Shown here in pieces: positions 36,001 through 49,204 of a stretch of DNA of 64,000 nt. The notes under the pieces are model-generated. The model was not told the origin of the DNA. It worked only from the letters and a program-made list of their open reading frames with translations, and did not search any database. Source of the DNA: Xestospongia muta. Its lineage: Eukaryota > Porifera > Demospongiae > Haplosclerida > Petrosiidae. The DNA is taken from positions 6,027,135 to 6,091,134 of the forward strand of contig OY848920.1 of assembly GCA_963693285.1 (NCBI GenBank), given 5' to 3'. Made by a program: the position numbers and the translations under genes. How positions within the stretch are numbered: the stretch's first letter is position 1; every line of letters starts with the position of its first letter.

Positions 36001-37060
36001 TCTAATCTTTTTTAACTTTGATACTGCTCTAAACTCTTTATTTTAGAGTTTTAACCTATTTAGACTACTTTATTAGTATATTTAAGAGAGATAAACTTAC
36101 TAAACTCTTTAGATCAGCTTATTTAACCAGTTTTGACCATTAATATCTAATCTTTTTTAACTTTCAAACAGCTCTAAAATCTTTATTTTAGAGTTTTAAC
36201 CTATTTAGACTACTTTATTAGTATATTTAAGAGAGATAAACTTACTAAACTCTTTAGATCAGCTTATTTAACCAGTTTTCACAGTTAATTTCTAATCATT
36301 TTTAACTTTCAAAAAGCTCTAAACTCTTTATTTTAGACTTTTAACCTATTTATACTACTTTATTAGTATATTTAAGAGAGATCACTTACTAAACTCTTTA
36401 GATCAGCTTATTTAACCAGTTTTCACAGTTAATTTCTTATCTTTTTTAACATTCAAAAAGCTCTAAACACTTTATTTTAGAGTTTTAACCTATTTAGACT
36501 ACTTTATTAGTATATTTTAGAGAGATAAACTTACTAAACTGTTTAGATCAGCTTATTTAACCAGTTTTCACATTTAATTTCTAATCTTTTTTAACTTTCA
36601 AAAAGCTCTAAACTCTTTATTTTAGAGTTTTAACCTATTTAGACTACTTTATTAGTATATTTAAGACAGAAAACTTACTAAACTCTTTAGATCAGCTTAT
36701 TTAACCAGTTTTCACACTTAATTTCTAATCTTTTTTAACTTTCAAAAAGCTCTAAACTCTTTATTTTAGAGTTTTAACCTATTTAGACTACTTTATTAGT
36801 AGATTTAAGACAGATAAACTTACTAAACTCTTTAGATCAGCTTATTTAACCAGTTTTCACAGTTAATTTCTAATCTTTTTTAACTTTGATACTGCTCAAA
36901 ACTCTTTATTTTAGAGTTTTAACCTATTTAGACTACTTTATTAGTATATTTAAGAGAGATAAACTTACTAAACTCTTTAGATCAGCTTATTTAACCAGTT
37001 TTGACCATTAATATCTAATCTTTTTTAACTTTCAAACAGCTCTAAACTCTTTATTTTAGA
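36000..37060. repeat. Six-monomer (about 868 bp) tandem repeat around the GATACTG series
   Basis: CTTTGATACTGCTC occurs with its G at 36,020 and again at 36,888, 868 bp (six monomers less 2 bp) apart. Each is followed by a TTTTGACCATTAATATC/CAAACAGCTC unit and preceded by AGACAGAAAAC and TAGTAGATT units. The first copy goes on to the AATCATTTTT and GATCACTTAC units. The second breaks off after the GACCATT unit and enters plain near-consensus monomers at about 37,090, so the duplication is incomplete on its right side. Confidence 0.7.
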
Positions 37061-37373
37061 GTTTTAACCTATTTAGACTACTTTATTAGTATATTTAAGA
37101 GAGATAAACTTACTAAACTCTTTAGATCAGCTTATTTAACCAGTTTTCACAGTTAATTTCTAATCTTTTTTAACTTTCAAAAAGCTCTAAACACTTTATT
37201 TTAGAGTTTTAACCTATTTAGACTACTTTATTAGTATATTTAAGAGAGATAAACTTACTAAACTCTTTAGATCAACTTATTTAACCAGTTTTCACCATTA
37301 ATTTCTAATCTTTTTTAACTTTCAAAAAGCTCTAAACTCTTTATTTTAGAGTTTTAACCTATTTAGACTACTT

Positions 37374-38243
37374 TATTAGTATATTTAAGAGAGATAAACT
37401 TACTAAACTCTTTAGATCAGCTTATTTAACCAGTTTTCACAGTTAATTTCTAATCTTTTTTAACTTTCAAAAAGCTCTAAACACTTTATTTTAGAGTTTT
37501 AACCTATTTAGACTACTTTATTAATATATTTAAGAGAGATAAACTTACTAAACTCTTTAGATCAAGTTATTTAACCAGTTTTCACCATTAATTTCTAATC
37601 TTTTTTAACTTTCAAAAAGCTCTAAACTCTTTATTTTAGAGTTTTAACCTATTTAGAGTACTTTATTAGTAGATTTAAGAGAGATGAACTTACTAAACTC
37701 TTTAGATCAGCTTATTTAACCAGTTTTCACAGTTAATTTCTAATCTTTTTGAACTTTCAAAAAGCTCTAAACTCTTTATTTTAGAGTTTTAACCTATTTA
37801 GACTACTTTATTAGTATATTTAAGAGAGATAAACTTACTAAACTCTTTAGATCAGCTTATTTAACCAGTTTTCACAGTTAATTTCTAATCTTTTTTAACT
37901 TTCAAAAAGCTCTAAACACTTTATTTTAGAGTTTTAACCTATTTAGACTACTTAATTAGTATATTTAAGAGAGATAAACTTACTAAACTCTTTAGATCAA
38001 CTTATTTAACCAGTTTTCACCATTAATTTCTAATCTTTTTTAACTTTCAAAAAGCTCTAAACTCTTTATTTTAGAGTTTTAACCTATTTAGAGTACTTTA
38101 TTAGTAGATTTAAGAGAGATGAACTTACTAAACTCTTTAGATCAGCTTATTTAACCAGTTTTCACAGTTAATTTCTAATCTTTTTGAACTTTCAAAAAGC
38201 TCGAAACTCTTTATTATAGAGTTTTAACCTATTTAGACTACTT
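37374..38243. repeat. Three-monomer (435 bp) HOR repeated twice
   Basis: Units run in the order near-consensus with AAACACTTT, then GATCAACTT or GATCAAGTT with CACCATTAA and GAGTACTTT, then TAGATTTAAGAGAGATGAAC with CTTTTTGAAC. This trio occurs at 37,374-37,808 and 37,809-38,243. GAGATGAAC lies at 37,681 and 38,116, exactly 435 bp apart. A partial copy of the first two units precedes it at about 37,084-37,373. It is the shortest clear HOR period in the window and sits at the left edge of long-range block B. Confidence 0.8.
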
Positions 38244-41200
38244 TATTAGTTTATTTAAGACAGATAAGCTTACTAATCTCTTTAGATCAGCTTATTTAAT
38301 CAGTTTTCAACATTAATTTTTAATCTTTTTTAACTTTCAAAAAGCTCTAAACACTTTATTTTAGAGTTTTAACCTATTTAGAGTGCTTTATTGGTATATT
38401 TAAGAGAGATAAACTTACTAAACTCTTTAGATCAGCTTATTTAACCAGTTTTCACAGTTAATTTCTAATCTTTTTTAACTTTAAAAAAGCTCTAAACTCT
38501 TTATTTTAGAGTTTTAACCTATTTAGACTACTTTATTAGTATATTTAAGACAGAAAACTTACTAAACTCTTTAGATCAGCTTATTTAACCAGTTTTCACA
38601 GTTAATTTCTAATCTTTTTTAACTTTTAAAAAGCTCTAAACTCTTTATTTTAGAGTTTTAACCTATTTAGACTACTTTATTAGTATATTTAAGAGAGATA
38701 AACATACAAAACTCTTTAGATCAGCTTATTTAACCAGTTTTCACAGTTAATTTCTAATCTTTTTTAACTTTCAAAAAGCTCTAAACTCTTTATTTTAGAG
38801 TTTTAACCTATTTAGAGTACTTTATTAGTATATTTAAGAGAGATAAACTTACTAAACTCTTTAGATCAGCTTATTTAACCAGTTTTCACCATTGATTTCT
38901 AATCTTTTTTAACTTTCAAAAAGCTCTAAACTCTTTATTTTAGAGTTTTAACCTATTTAGACTACTTTATTAGTATATTTAAGAGAGATAAACTTACTAA
39001 ACTCTTTAGATCTGCTTATTCAACCAGTTTTCACAGTTAATTTCTAATCTTTTTTAACTTTCAAAAAGCTCTAAACACTTTATTTTAGAGTTTTAACCTA
39101 TTTAGACTACTTTATTAGTATATTTAAGAGAGATAAACTTACTAAACTCTTTAGATCAGCTTATTTAACCAGTTTTCACAGTTAATTTCTAATCTTTTTT
39201 AACTTTCAAAAAGCTCTAAACTCTTTATTTTAGAGATTTAACCTATTTAGACTACTTTATTAGTATATTTAAGACAGATAAACTTACTAAAGTCTTTCGA
39301 TCAGCTTATTTAACCAGTTTTCACAGTTAATTTCTAATCTTTTTTAACTTTCAAAAACCTCTAAACTCTTTATTTTAGAGTTTTAACCTATTTAGACTAC
39401 TTTGTTAGTATATTTAAGACAGATAAACTTACTAAACTCTTTAAATCAGGTTATTTAACCAGTTTTTACCATTAATTTCTAATCTTTTTTAACGTTAAAA
39501 CAGCTTTAAACTCTTTATTTTAGATTTTTAACCTATTTAGACTACTTTATTAGTATATTTAAGACAGATAACCTTGCTAAACTCTTTAGACCAGCTTATT
39601 TAACCAGTTTTCACAGTTAATTTCTAATCTTTTTTAACTTTCAAAAACTCTAAACTCTTTATTTTAGAGTTTTAACCTATTTAGAGTACTTTATTAGTGT
39701 ATTTAAGAGAGATAAACTTACTAAACTCTTTAGATCAGCTTATTTAACCAGTTTTCACAGTTAATTTCTAATCTTTTTTAACTTTCAAAAAGCTCTAAAC
39801 TCTTTATTTTAGAGTTTTAACCTATTTAGACTACTTTATTAGTATATTTAAGACAGATAAACTTACTAAACTCTTTAGATCTGCTTATTTAACCAGTTCT
39901 CACAGTTAATTTCTAATCTTTTTTAACTTTCAAAAAGCTCTAAACTCTTTATTTTAGAGTTTTAACCTATTTAGAGTACTTTATTAGTATATTTAAGAGA
40001 GATAAACTTACTAAACTCTTTAGATCAGCTTATTTAACCAGTTTTCACAGTTAATTTCTAATCTTTTTTAACTTTCAAAAAGTTCTAAACTCTTTATTTT
40101 AGAGTTTTAACCTATTTAGACTACTTTATTAGTATATTTAAGAGAGATAAACATACAAAACTCTTTAGATCAGCTTATTTAACCAGTTTTGACCATTAAT
40201 ATCTAATCTTTTTTAACTTTCAAAAAGCTCTAAACTCTTTATTTTAGAGTTTTAACCTATTTAGACTACTTTATTAGTATATTTAAGAGAGATAAACTTA
40301 CTAAACTCTTTAGATCAGCTTATTTAACCAGTTTTCACCATTAATTTCTAATCTTTTTTAACTTTCAAAAAGCTCTAAACTCTTTATTTTAGAGTTTTAA
40401 CCTATTTAGAGTACTTTATTAGTATATTTAAGAGAGATAAACTTACTAAACTCTTTAGATCAGCTTATTCAACCAGTTTTCAGAGTTAATTTCTAATCTT
40501 TTTTAACTTTCAAAAAGCTCTAAACACTTTATTTTAGAGTTTTAACCTATTTAGACTACTTTATTAGTATATTTAAGACAGATAAACTTACTAAACTCTT
40601 TAGATCAGCTTATTTAACCAGTTTTCACAGTTAATTTCTAATCTTTTTTAACTTTCAAAAAGCTCTAAACTCTTTATTTTAGAGATTTAACCTATTTAGA
40701 CTACTTTATTAGTATATTTAAGACAGATAAACTTACTAAAGTCTTTCGATCAGCTTATTTAACCAGTTTTCACAGTTAATTTCTAATCTTTTTTAACTTT
40801 CAAAAACCTCTAATCTCTTTATTTTAGAGTTTTAACCTATTTAGACTACTTTGTTAGTATATTTAAGACAGATAAACTTACTAAACTCTTTAAATCAGGT
40901 TATTTAACCAGTTTTTACCATTAATTTCTAATCTTTTTTAACGTTAAAACAGCTTTAAACTCTTTATTTTAGATTTTTAACCTATTTAGACTACTTTATT
41001 AGTATATTTAAGACAGATAAACTTACTAAACTCTTTAGATCAGCTTATTTAACCAGTTTTCACAGTTAATTTCTAATCTTTTTTAACTTTCAAAAAGCTC
41101 TAAACTCTTTATTTTAGAGTTTTAACCTATTTAGATTACTTTATTAGTATATTTAAGACAGATAAACTTACTAAACTCTTTAGATCAGCTTATTGAACAG

Positions 41201-44200
41201 TTTTCACAGTTAATTTCTAATCTTTTTTAACTTTCAAAAAGCTCTAAACTCTTTATTTTACAGTTTTAACCTATTTAGACTACTTTATTAGTATATTTAA
41301 GACAGATAAACTTACTAAACTCTTTAGATCTGCATATTTAACCAGTTTTCACCATTAATTTCTAATCTTTTTTAACTTTCAAAAAGCTCTAAACTCTTTA
41401 TTTTAGAGTTTTAACCTATTTAGAGTACTTTATTAGTATATTTAAGAGAGATAAACTTACTAAACTCTTTAGATCAGCTTATTTAACCAGTTTTGACAGT
41501 TAATTTCTAATCTTTTTTAACTTTGAAAAAGCTCTAAACACTTTATTTTAGAGTTTTAACCTATTTAGACTACTTTATTAGTATATTTAAGAGAGATAAA
41601 CATACAAAACTCTTTAGATCAGTTTATTTAACCAGTTTTGACCATTAATATCTAATCTTTGTTAACTTTCAAAAAGCTCTAAACTCTTTATTTTAGAGTT
41701 TTAACCTATTTAGACTACTTTATTAGTATGTTTAAGACAGATAAACTTACTAAACTCTTTAGATCAGCTTATTTAACCAGTTTTCACCATTAATTTCTAA
41801 TCTTTTTTAACTTTCAAAAAGCTCTAAACTCTTTATTTTAGAGTTTTAACCTATTTAGACTACTTTATTAGTATATTTAAGAGAGATAAATTTACTAAAC
41901 TCTTTAGATCAGCTTATTCAACCAGTTTTCACAGTTAATTTCTAATCTTTTTTAACTTTCAAAAAGCTCTGAACACTTTATTTTAGAGTTTTAACCTATT
42001 TAGACTACTTTATTAGTATATTTAAGACAGATAAACTTACTAAACTCTTTAGATCAGCTTATTTAACCAGTTTTCACAGTTAATTTCTAATCTTTTTTAA
42101 CTTTCAAAAAGCTCTAAACTCTTTATTTTTGAGATTTAATCTATTTAGACTACTTTATTAGTATATTTAAGACAGAAAATCTTACTAAAGTCTTTCGATC
42201 AGCTTATTTAACCAGTTTTCACAGTTAATTTCTAATCTTTTTTAACTTTCAAAAACCTCTAAACTCTTTATTTTAGAGTTTTAACCTATTTAGACTACTT
42301 TGTTAGTATATTTAAGACAGATAAACTTACTAAACTCTTTAAATCAGGTTATTTAACCAGTTTTTACCATTAATTTCTAATCTTTTTTAACGTTAAAACA
42401 GTTTAAAATCTTTATTTTAGATTTTTAAACTATTTAGACTACTTTATTAGTATATTTAAGACAGATAAACTTACTAAACTCTTTAGATCAGCTTATTTAA
42501 CCAGTTTTCACAGTTAATTTCTAATCTTTTTTAACTTTCAAAAAGCTCTAAACTCTTTATTTTAGAGTTTTAACCTATTTAGACTACTTTATTAGTATAT
42601 TTAAGAGAGATAAACTTACTAAACTCTTTAGATCAGCTTATTTAACCAGTTTTCACAGTTAATTTCTAATCTTTTTTAACTTTCAAAAAGCTCTAAACTC
42701 TTTATTTTAGAGTTTTAACCTATTTAGACTACTTTATTAGTATATTTTAGACAGATAAACTTACTAAATTCTTTAGATCAGCTTATTTAACCAGTTTTCA
42801 CCATTAATTTCTAATCTTTTTAACTTTCAAAAAGCTCTAAACTCTTTATTTTAGAGATTTAACCTATTTAGACTACTTTATTAGTATATTTAAGAGAGAT
42901 AAACTTACTAAACTCTTTAGATCAGCTTATTTAACCAGTTTTCACAGTTAATTTCTAATCTTTTTTAACTTTCACAAAGCTCTAAACTCTTTATTTTACA
43001 GTTTTAACCTATTTAGACTACTTTATTAGTATATTTAAGAGAGATAAACTTACAGAACTCTTTAGATCAGCTTATTTAACCAGTTTTCACAGTTAATTTC
43101 TAATCTTTTTTAACTTTCAAAAAGCTCTAAACTCTTTATTTTAGAGTTTTAACCTATTTAGACTACTTTATTAGTATATTTAAGACAGATAAGCTTACTA
43201 ATCTCTTTAGATCAGCTTATTTAATCAGTTTTCAACATTAATTTTTAATCTTTTTTAACTTTCAAAAAGCTCTAAACACTTTATTTTAGAGTTTTAACCT
43301 ATTTAGACTACTTTATTAGTATATTTAAGAGAGATAAACTTACTAAACTCTTTAGATCAGCTTATTTAACCAGTTTTCACAGTTAATTTCTAATCTTTTT
43401 TAACTTTCAAAAAGCTCTAAACTCTTTATTTTACAGTTTTAACCTATTTAGACTACTTTAATAGTATAATTAAGACAGAATAAATTACTAAACTCTTTAG
43501 ATCAGCTTATTTAACCAGTTTTCACAGTTAATTTCTAATTTTTTTTAACTTTCAAAAAGCTCTAAACTCTTTATTTTAGAGTTTTAACCTATTTAGACTA
43601 CTTTATTAGTATATTTAAGAGAGATAAACTTACTAAACTCTTTAGATCTACTTATTTAACCAGTTCTCACAGTTAATTTCTAATCTTTTTAACTTTCAAA
43701 AAGCTCTAAACTCTTTATTTTAGAGTTTTAACCTATTTAGACTACTTTATTAGTATATTTAAGAGAGATAAACTTAATAAACTCTTTAGATCAGCTTATT
43801 TAACCCCTTCTCACAGTTGATTTCTAATCTTTTTTAACTTTCAAAAAGCTCTAAACTCTTTATTTTAGAGTTTTAACCTATTTAGACTACTTTATTAGTA
43901 TATTTAAGACAGATAAACTTACTAAACTCTTTAGATCAGCTTATTTAACCAGTTTTCACAGTTAATTTCTAATCTTTTTTAACTTTCGAAAGATCTAAAC
44001 TCTTTATTTTAGACTTTTAACCTATTTATACTACTTTATTAGTATATTTAAGAGAGATAAACTTACTAAACTCTTTAGATCAGCTTATTTAACCAGTTTT
44101 CACTGTTAATTTCTTATCTTTTTTAACATTCAAAAAGCTCTAAACACTTTATTTTAGAGTTTTAACCTATTTAGACTACTTTATTAGTATATTTTAGAGA

Positions 44201-45050
44201 GATAAACTTACTAAACTCTTTAGATCAGCTTATTTAACCAGTTTTCACATTTAATTTCTAATCTTTTTTAACATTCAAACGGCTCTAAACTCTTTATTTT
44301 AGAGTTTTAACCTATTTAGACTTCTTTGTTAGTATATTTAAGAGAGATAAACTTACTAAACTCCTTAGATCAGCTTATTTAACCAGTTTTTACCATTACT
44401 TTCTAATCTTTTTTAACTTTCAAAAAGCTCTAAACTCTTTATTTTAGATTTTTTACCTATTTAGAGTACTTTATTAGTATATTTAAGAGAGATAAACTTA
44501 CTAAACTTTTTAGATCAGCTTATTTAACCAGTTTTCACAGTTAATTTCTAATCTTTTTTAACTTTCAAATAGCTCTAAACACTTTATTTTAGAGTTTTAA
44601 CCTATTTAGACTACTTTATTAGTATATTTAAGAGAGATAAACTTACTAAACTCTTTAGATCAGCTTATTTAACCAGTTTTCACAGTTAATTTCTAATCTT
44701 TTTTAACTTTAAAAAAGCTCTAAACTCTTTATTTTAGAGTTTTAACCTATTTAGACTACTTTATTAGTATATTTAAGACAGAAAACTTACTAATCTCTTT
44801 AGATCAGCTTATTTAACCAGTTTTCACAGTTAATTTCTAATCTTTTTTAACTTTCAAAAAGCTCTAAACTCTTTATTTTAGAGTTTTAACCTATTTAGAC
44901 TACTTTATTAGTAGATTTAAGACAGATAAACTTACTAAACTCTTTAGATCAGCTTATTTAACCAGTTTTCACAGTTAATTTCTAATCTTTTTTAACTTTG
45001 ATACTGCTCTAAACTCTTTATTTTAGAGTTTTAACCTATTTAGACTACTT
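37780..45050. repeat. Long-range duplicated block, copy B (partner about 17,100-25,500)
   Basis: This is the downstream partner of the block starting near 17.1 kb. Shared rare words include TTGGTATATTTAAG near 17,687 and 38,392, CACCATTGATTTC near 18,030 and 38,888, GATCTGCTTATTCAACC near 18,151 and 39,009, TTATTGAACAG near 21,053 and 41,190, and CAGAACTC at 22,921 and 43,053. Against copy A it lacks one monomer near 39.8 kb, four near 41.0 kb and seven near 43.4 kb, and gains three near 44.1-44.4 kb (units with CGAAAGATC, CACTGTTAATTTCTTATC and CAAACGGCTC). It contains the AAATCAGG units at 39,443, 40,892 and 42,341, each 1,449 bp apart, so a 10-monomer HOR is nested inside it. Confidence 0.85.
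39258..42400. repeat. Ten-monomer HOR, period 1,449 bp
   Basis: Three successive TTTCGATC/AAATCAGG modules are spaced exactly 1,449 bp (AAATCAGG at 39,443, 40,892 and 42,341). The ACATACAAAA unit recurs at 40,151 and 41,600, also 1,449 bp apart. The interior monomers are not identical between periods. The first has AACCTTGCTAAAC and ACCAGC, while the second has TTATTGAACAG and TGCATAT. So the period is conserved while content has been partly exchanged. The same 10-monomer spacing appears at 6.95-9.84 kb and between 20,755 and 22,209. Confidence 0.75.
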
Positions 45051-48000
45051 TATTAGTAGATTTAAGACAGATAAACTTACTAAACTCTTTAGATCAGCTT
45101 ATTTAACCAGTTTTCACAGTTAATTTCTAATCTTTTTTAACTTTGATACTGCTCTAAACTCTTTATTTTAGAGTTTTAACCTATTTAGACTACTTTATTA
45201 GTATATTTAAGACAGATAAACTTACTAAACTCTTTAGATCTGCATATTTAACCAGTTTTCACCATTAATTTCTAATCTTTTTTAACTTTCAAAAAGCTCT
45301 AAACTCTTTATTTTAGAGTTTTAACCTATTTAGAGTACTTTATTAGTATATTTAAGAGAGATAAACTTACTAAACTCTTTAGATCAGCTTATTTAACCAG
45401 TTTTGACAGTTAATTTCTAATCTTTTTTAACTTTGAAAAAGCTCTAAACACTTTATTTTAGAGTTTTAACCTATTTAGACTACTTTATTAGTATATTTAA
45501 GAGAGATAAACATACAAAACTCTTTAGATCAGTTTATTTAACCAGTTTTGACCATTAATATCTAATCTTTGTTAACTTTCAAAAAGCTCTAAACTCTTTA
45601 TTTTAGAGTTTTAACCTATTTAGACTACTTTATTAGTATGTTTAAGACAGATAAACTTACTAAACTCTTTAGATCAGCTTATTTAACCAGTTTTCACCAT
45701 TAATTTCTAATCTTTTTTAACTTTCAAAAAGCTCTAAACTCTTTATTTTAGAGTTTTAACCTATTTAGACTACTTTATTAGTATATTTAAGAGAGATAAA
45801 TTTACTAAACTCTTTAGATCAGCTTATTCAACCAGTTTTCACAGTTAATTTCTAATCTTTTTTAACTTTCAAAAAGCTCTGAACACTTTATTTTAGAGTT
45901 TTAACCTATTTAGACTACTTTATTAGTATATTTAAGACAGATAAACTTACTAAACTCTTTAGATCAGCTTATTTAACCAGTTTTCACAGTTAATTTCTAA
46001 TCTTTTTTAACTTTCAAAAAGCTCTAAACTCTTTATTTTTGAGATTTAATCTATTTAGACTACTTTATTAGTATATTTAAGACAGAAAATCTTACTAAAG
46101 TCTTTCGATCAGCTTATTTAACCAGTTTTCACAGTTAATTTCTAATCTTTTTTAACTTTCAAAAACCTCTAAACTCTTTATTTTAGAGTTTTAACCTATT
46201 TAGACTACTTTGTTAGTATATTTAAGACAGATAAACTTACTAAACTCTTTAAATCAGGTTATTTAACCAGTTTTTACCATTAATTTCTAATCTTTTTTAA
46301 CGTTAAAACAGCTTTAAAATCTTTATTTTAGATTTTTAAACTATTTAGACTACTTTATTAGTATATTTAAGACAGATAAACTTACTAAACTCTTTAGATC
46401 AGCTTATTTAACCAGTTTTCACAGTTAATTTCTAATCTTTTTTAACTTTCAAAAAGCTCTAAACTCTTTATTTTAGAGTTTTAACCTATTTAGACTACTT
46501 TATTAGTATATTTAAGAGAGATAAACTTACTAAACTCTTTAGATCAGCTTATTTAACCAGTTTTCACAGTTAATTTCTAATCTTTTTTAACTTTCAAAAA
46601 GCTCTAAACTCTTTATTTTAGAGTTTTAACCTATTTAGACTACTTTATTAGTATATTTTAGACAGATAAACTTACTAAATTCTTTAGATCAGCTTATTTA
46701 ACCAGTTTTCACCATTAATTTCTAATCTTTTTAACTTTCAAAAAGCTCTAAACTCTTTATTTTAGAGATTTAACCTATTTAGACTACTTTATTAGTATAT
46801 TTAAGAGAGATAAACTTACTAAACTCTTTAGATCAGCTTATTTAACCAGTTTTCACAGTTAATTTCTAATCTTTTTTAACTTTCACAAAGCTCTAAACTC
46901 TTTATTTTACAGTTTTAACCTATTTAGACTACTTTATTAGTATATTTAAGAGAGATAAACTTACAGAACTCTTTAGATCAGCTTATTTAACCAGTTTTCA
47001 CAGTTAATTTCTAATCTTTTTTAACTTTCAAAAAGCTCTAAACTCTTTATTTTAGAGTTTTAACCTATTTAGACTACTTTATTAGTATATTTAAGACAGA
47101 TAAGCTTACTAATCTCTTTAGATCAGCTTATTTAATCAGTTTTCAACATTAATTTTTAATCTTTTTTAACTTTCAAAAAGCTCTAAACACTTTATTTTAG
47201 AGTTTTAACCTATTTAGACTACTTTATTAGTATATTTAAGAGAGATAAACTTACTAAACTCTTTAGATCAGCTTATTTAACCAGTTTTCACAGTTAATTT
47301 CTAATCTTTTTTAACTTTCAAAAAGCTCTAAACTCTTTATTTTACAGTTTTAACCTATTTAGACTACTTTAATAGTATAATTAAGACAGAATAAATTACT
47401 AAACTCTTTAGATCAGCTTATTTAACCAGTTTTCACAGTTAATTTCTAATTTTTTTTAACTTTCAAAAAGCTCTAAACTCTTTATTTTAGAGTTTTAACC
47501 TATTTAGACTACTTTATTAGTATATTTAAGACAGATAAACTTACTAAAGTCTTTCGATCAGCTTATTTAACCAGTTTTCACAGTTAATTTCTAATTTTTT
47601 TTAACTTTCAAAAAGCTCTAAACTCTTTATTTTAGAGTTTTAACCTATTTAGACTACTTTATTAGTATATTTAAGAGAGATAAACTTACTAAACTCTTTA
47701 GATCTACTTATTTAACCAGTTCTCACAGTTAATTTCTAATCTTTTTAACTTTCAAAAAGCTCTAAACTCTTTATTTTAGAGTTTTAACCTATTTAGACTA
47801 CTTTATTAGTATATTTAAGAGAGATAAACTTAATAAACTCTTTAGATCAGCTTATTTAACCCCTTCTCACAGTTGATTTCTAATCTTTTTTAACTTTCAA
47901 AAAGCTCTAAACTCTTTATTTTAGAGTTTTAACCTATTTAGACTACTTTATTAGTATATTTAAGACAGATAAACTTACTAAACTCTTTAGATCAGCTTAT

Positions 48001-49204
48001 TTAACCAGTTTTCACAGTTAATTTCTAATCTTTTTTAACTTTCGAAAGATCTAAACTCTTTATTTTAGACTTTTAACCTATTTATACTACTTTATTAGTA
48101 TATTTAAGAGAGATAAACTTACTAAACTCTTTAGATCAGCTTATTTAACCAGTTTTCACTGTTAATTTCTTATCTTTTTTAACATTCAAAAAGCTCTAAA
48201 CACTTTATTTTAGAGTTTTAACCTGTTAAGACTACTTTATTAGTATATTTTAGAGAGATAAACTTACTAAACTCTTTAGATCAGCTTATTTAACCAGTTT
48301 TCACATTTAATTTCTAATCTTTTTTAACATTCAAACGGCTCTAAACTCTTTATTTTAGAGTTTTAACCTATTTAGACTTCTTTGTTAGTATATTTAAGAG
48401 AGATAAACTTACTAAACTCCTTAGATCAGCTTATTTAACCAGTTTTTACCATTACTTTCTAATCTTTTTTAACTTTCAAAAAGCTCTAAACTCTTTATTT
48501 TAGATTTTTTACCTATTTAGAGTACTTTATTAGTATATTTAAGAGAGATAAACTTACTAAACTTTTTAGATCAGCTTATTTAACCAGTTTTCACAGTTAA
48601 TTTCTAATCTTTTTTAACTTTCAAATAGCTCTAAACACTTTATTTTAGAGTTTTAACCTATTTAGACTACTTTATTAGTATATTTAAGAGAGATAAACTT
48701 ACTAAACTCTTTAGATCAGCTTATTTAACCAGTTTTCACAGTTAATTTCTAATCTTTTTTAACTTTAAAAAAGCTCTAAACTCTTTATTTTAGAGTTTTA
48801 ACCTATTTAGACTACTTTATTAGTATATTTAAGACAGAAAACTTACTAATCTCTTTAGATCAGCTTATTTAACCAGTTTTCACAGTTAATTTCTAATCTT
48901 TTTTAACTTTCAAAAAGCTCTAAACTCTTTATTTTAGAGTTTTAACCTATTTAGACTACTTTATTAGTAGATTTAAGACAGATAAACTTACTAAACTCTT
49001 TAGATCAGCTTATTTAACCAGTTTTCACAGTTAATTTCTAATCTTTTTTAACTTTGATACTGCTCTAAACTCTTTATTTTAGAGTTTTAACCTATTTAGA
49101 CTACTTTATTAGTATATTTAAGAGAGATAAACTTACTAAACTCTTTAGATCAGCTTATTTAACCAGATTTGACCATTAATATCTAATCTTTTTTAACTTT
49201 CAAA
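41265..49204. repeat. Tandem duplication, about 3,910-4,056 bp (27-28 monomers), two copies
   Basis: Copy 1 is about 41,265-45,174 and copy 2 about 45,175-49,204, the longest tandem pair in the window. TGCATAT at 41,331 and 45,241 and AAATCAGG at 42,341 and 46,251 are 3,910 bp apart. A one-base loss near 42,402 (CAGTTTAAAATC against CAGCTTTAAAATC) moves the offset to 3,911. An extra monomer with GTCTTTCGATC at about 47,549 moves it to 4,056, seen at ACCCCTTCTC (43,804 and 47,860) and GATACTG (45,000 and 49,056). Private changes such as GTATGTTTAAG, CTTTGTTAACTTTC, GCTCTGAACAC and TTTTTGAGATTTAATC are present in both copies. The near-identity points to a very recent event. Confidence 0.93.
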
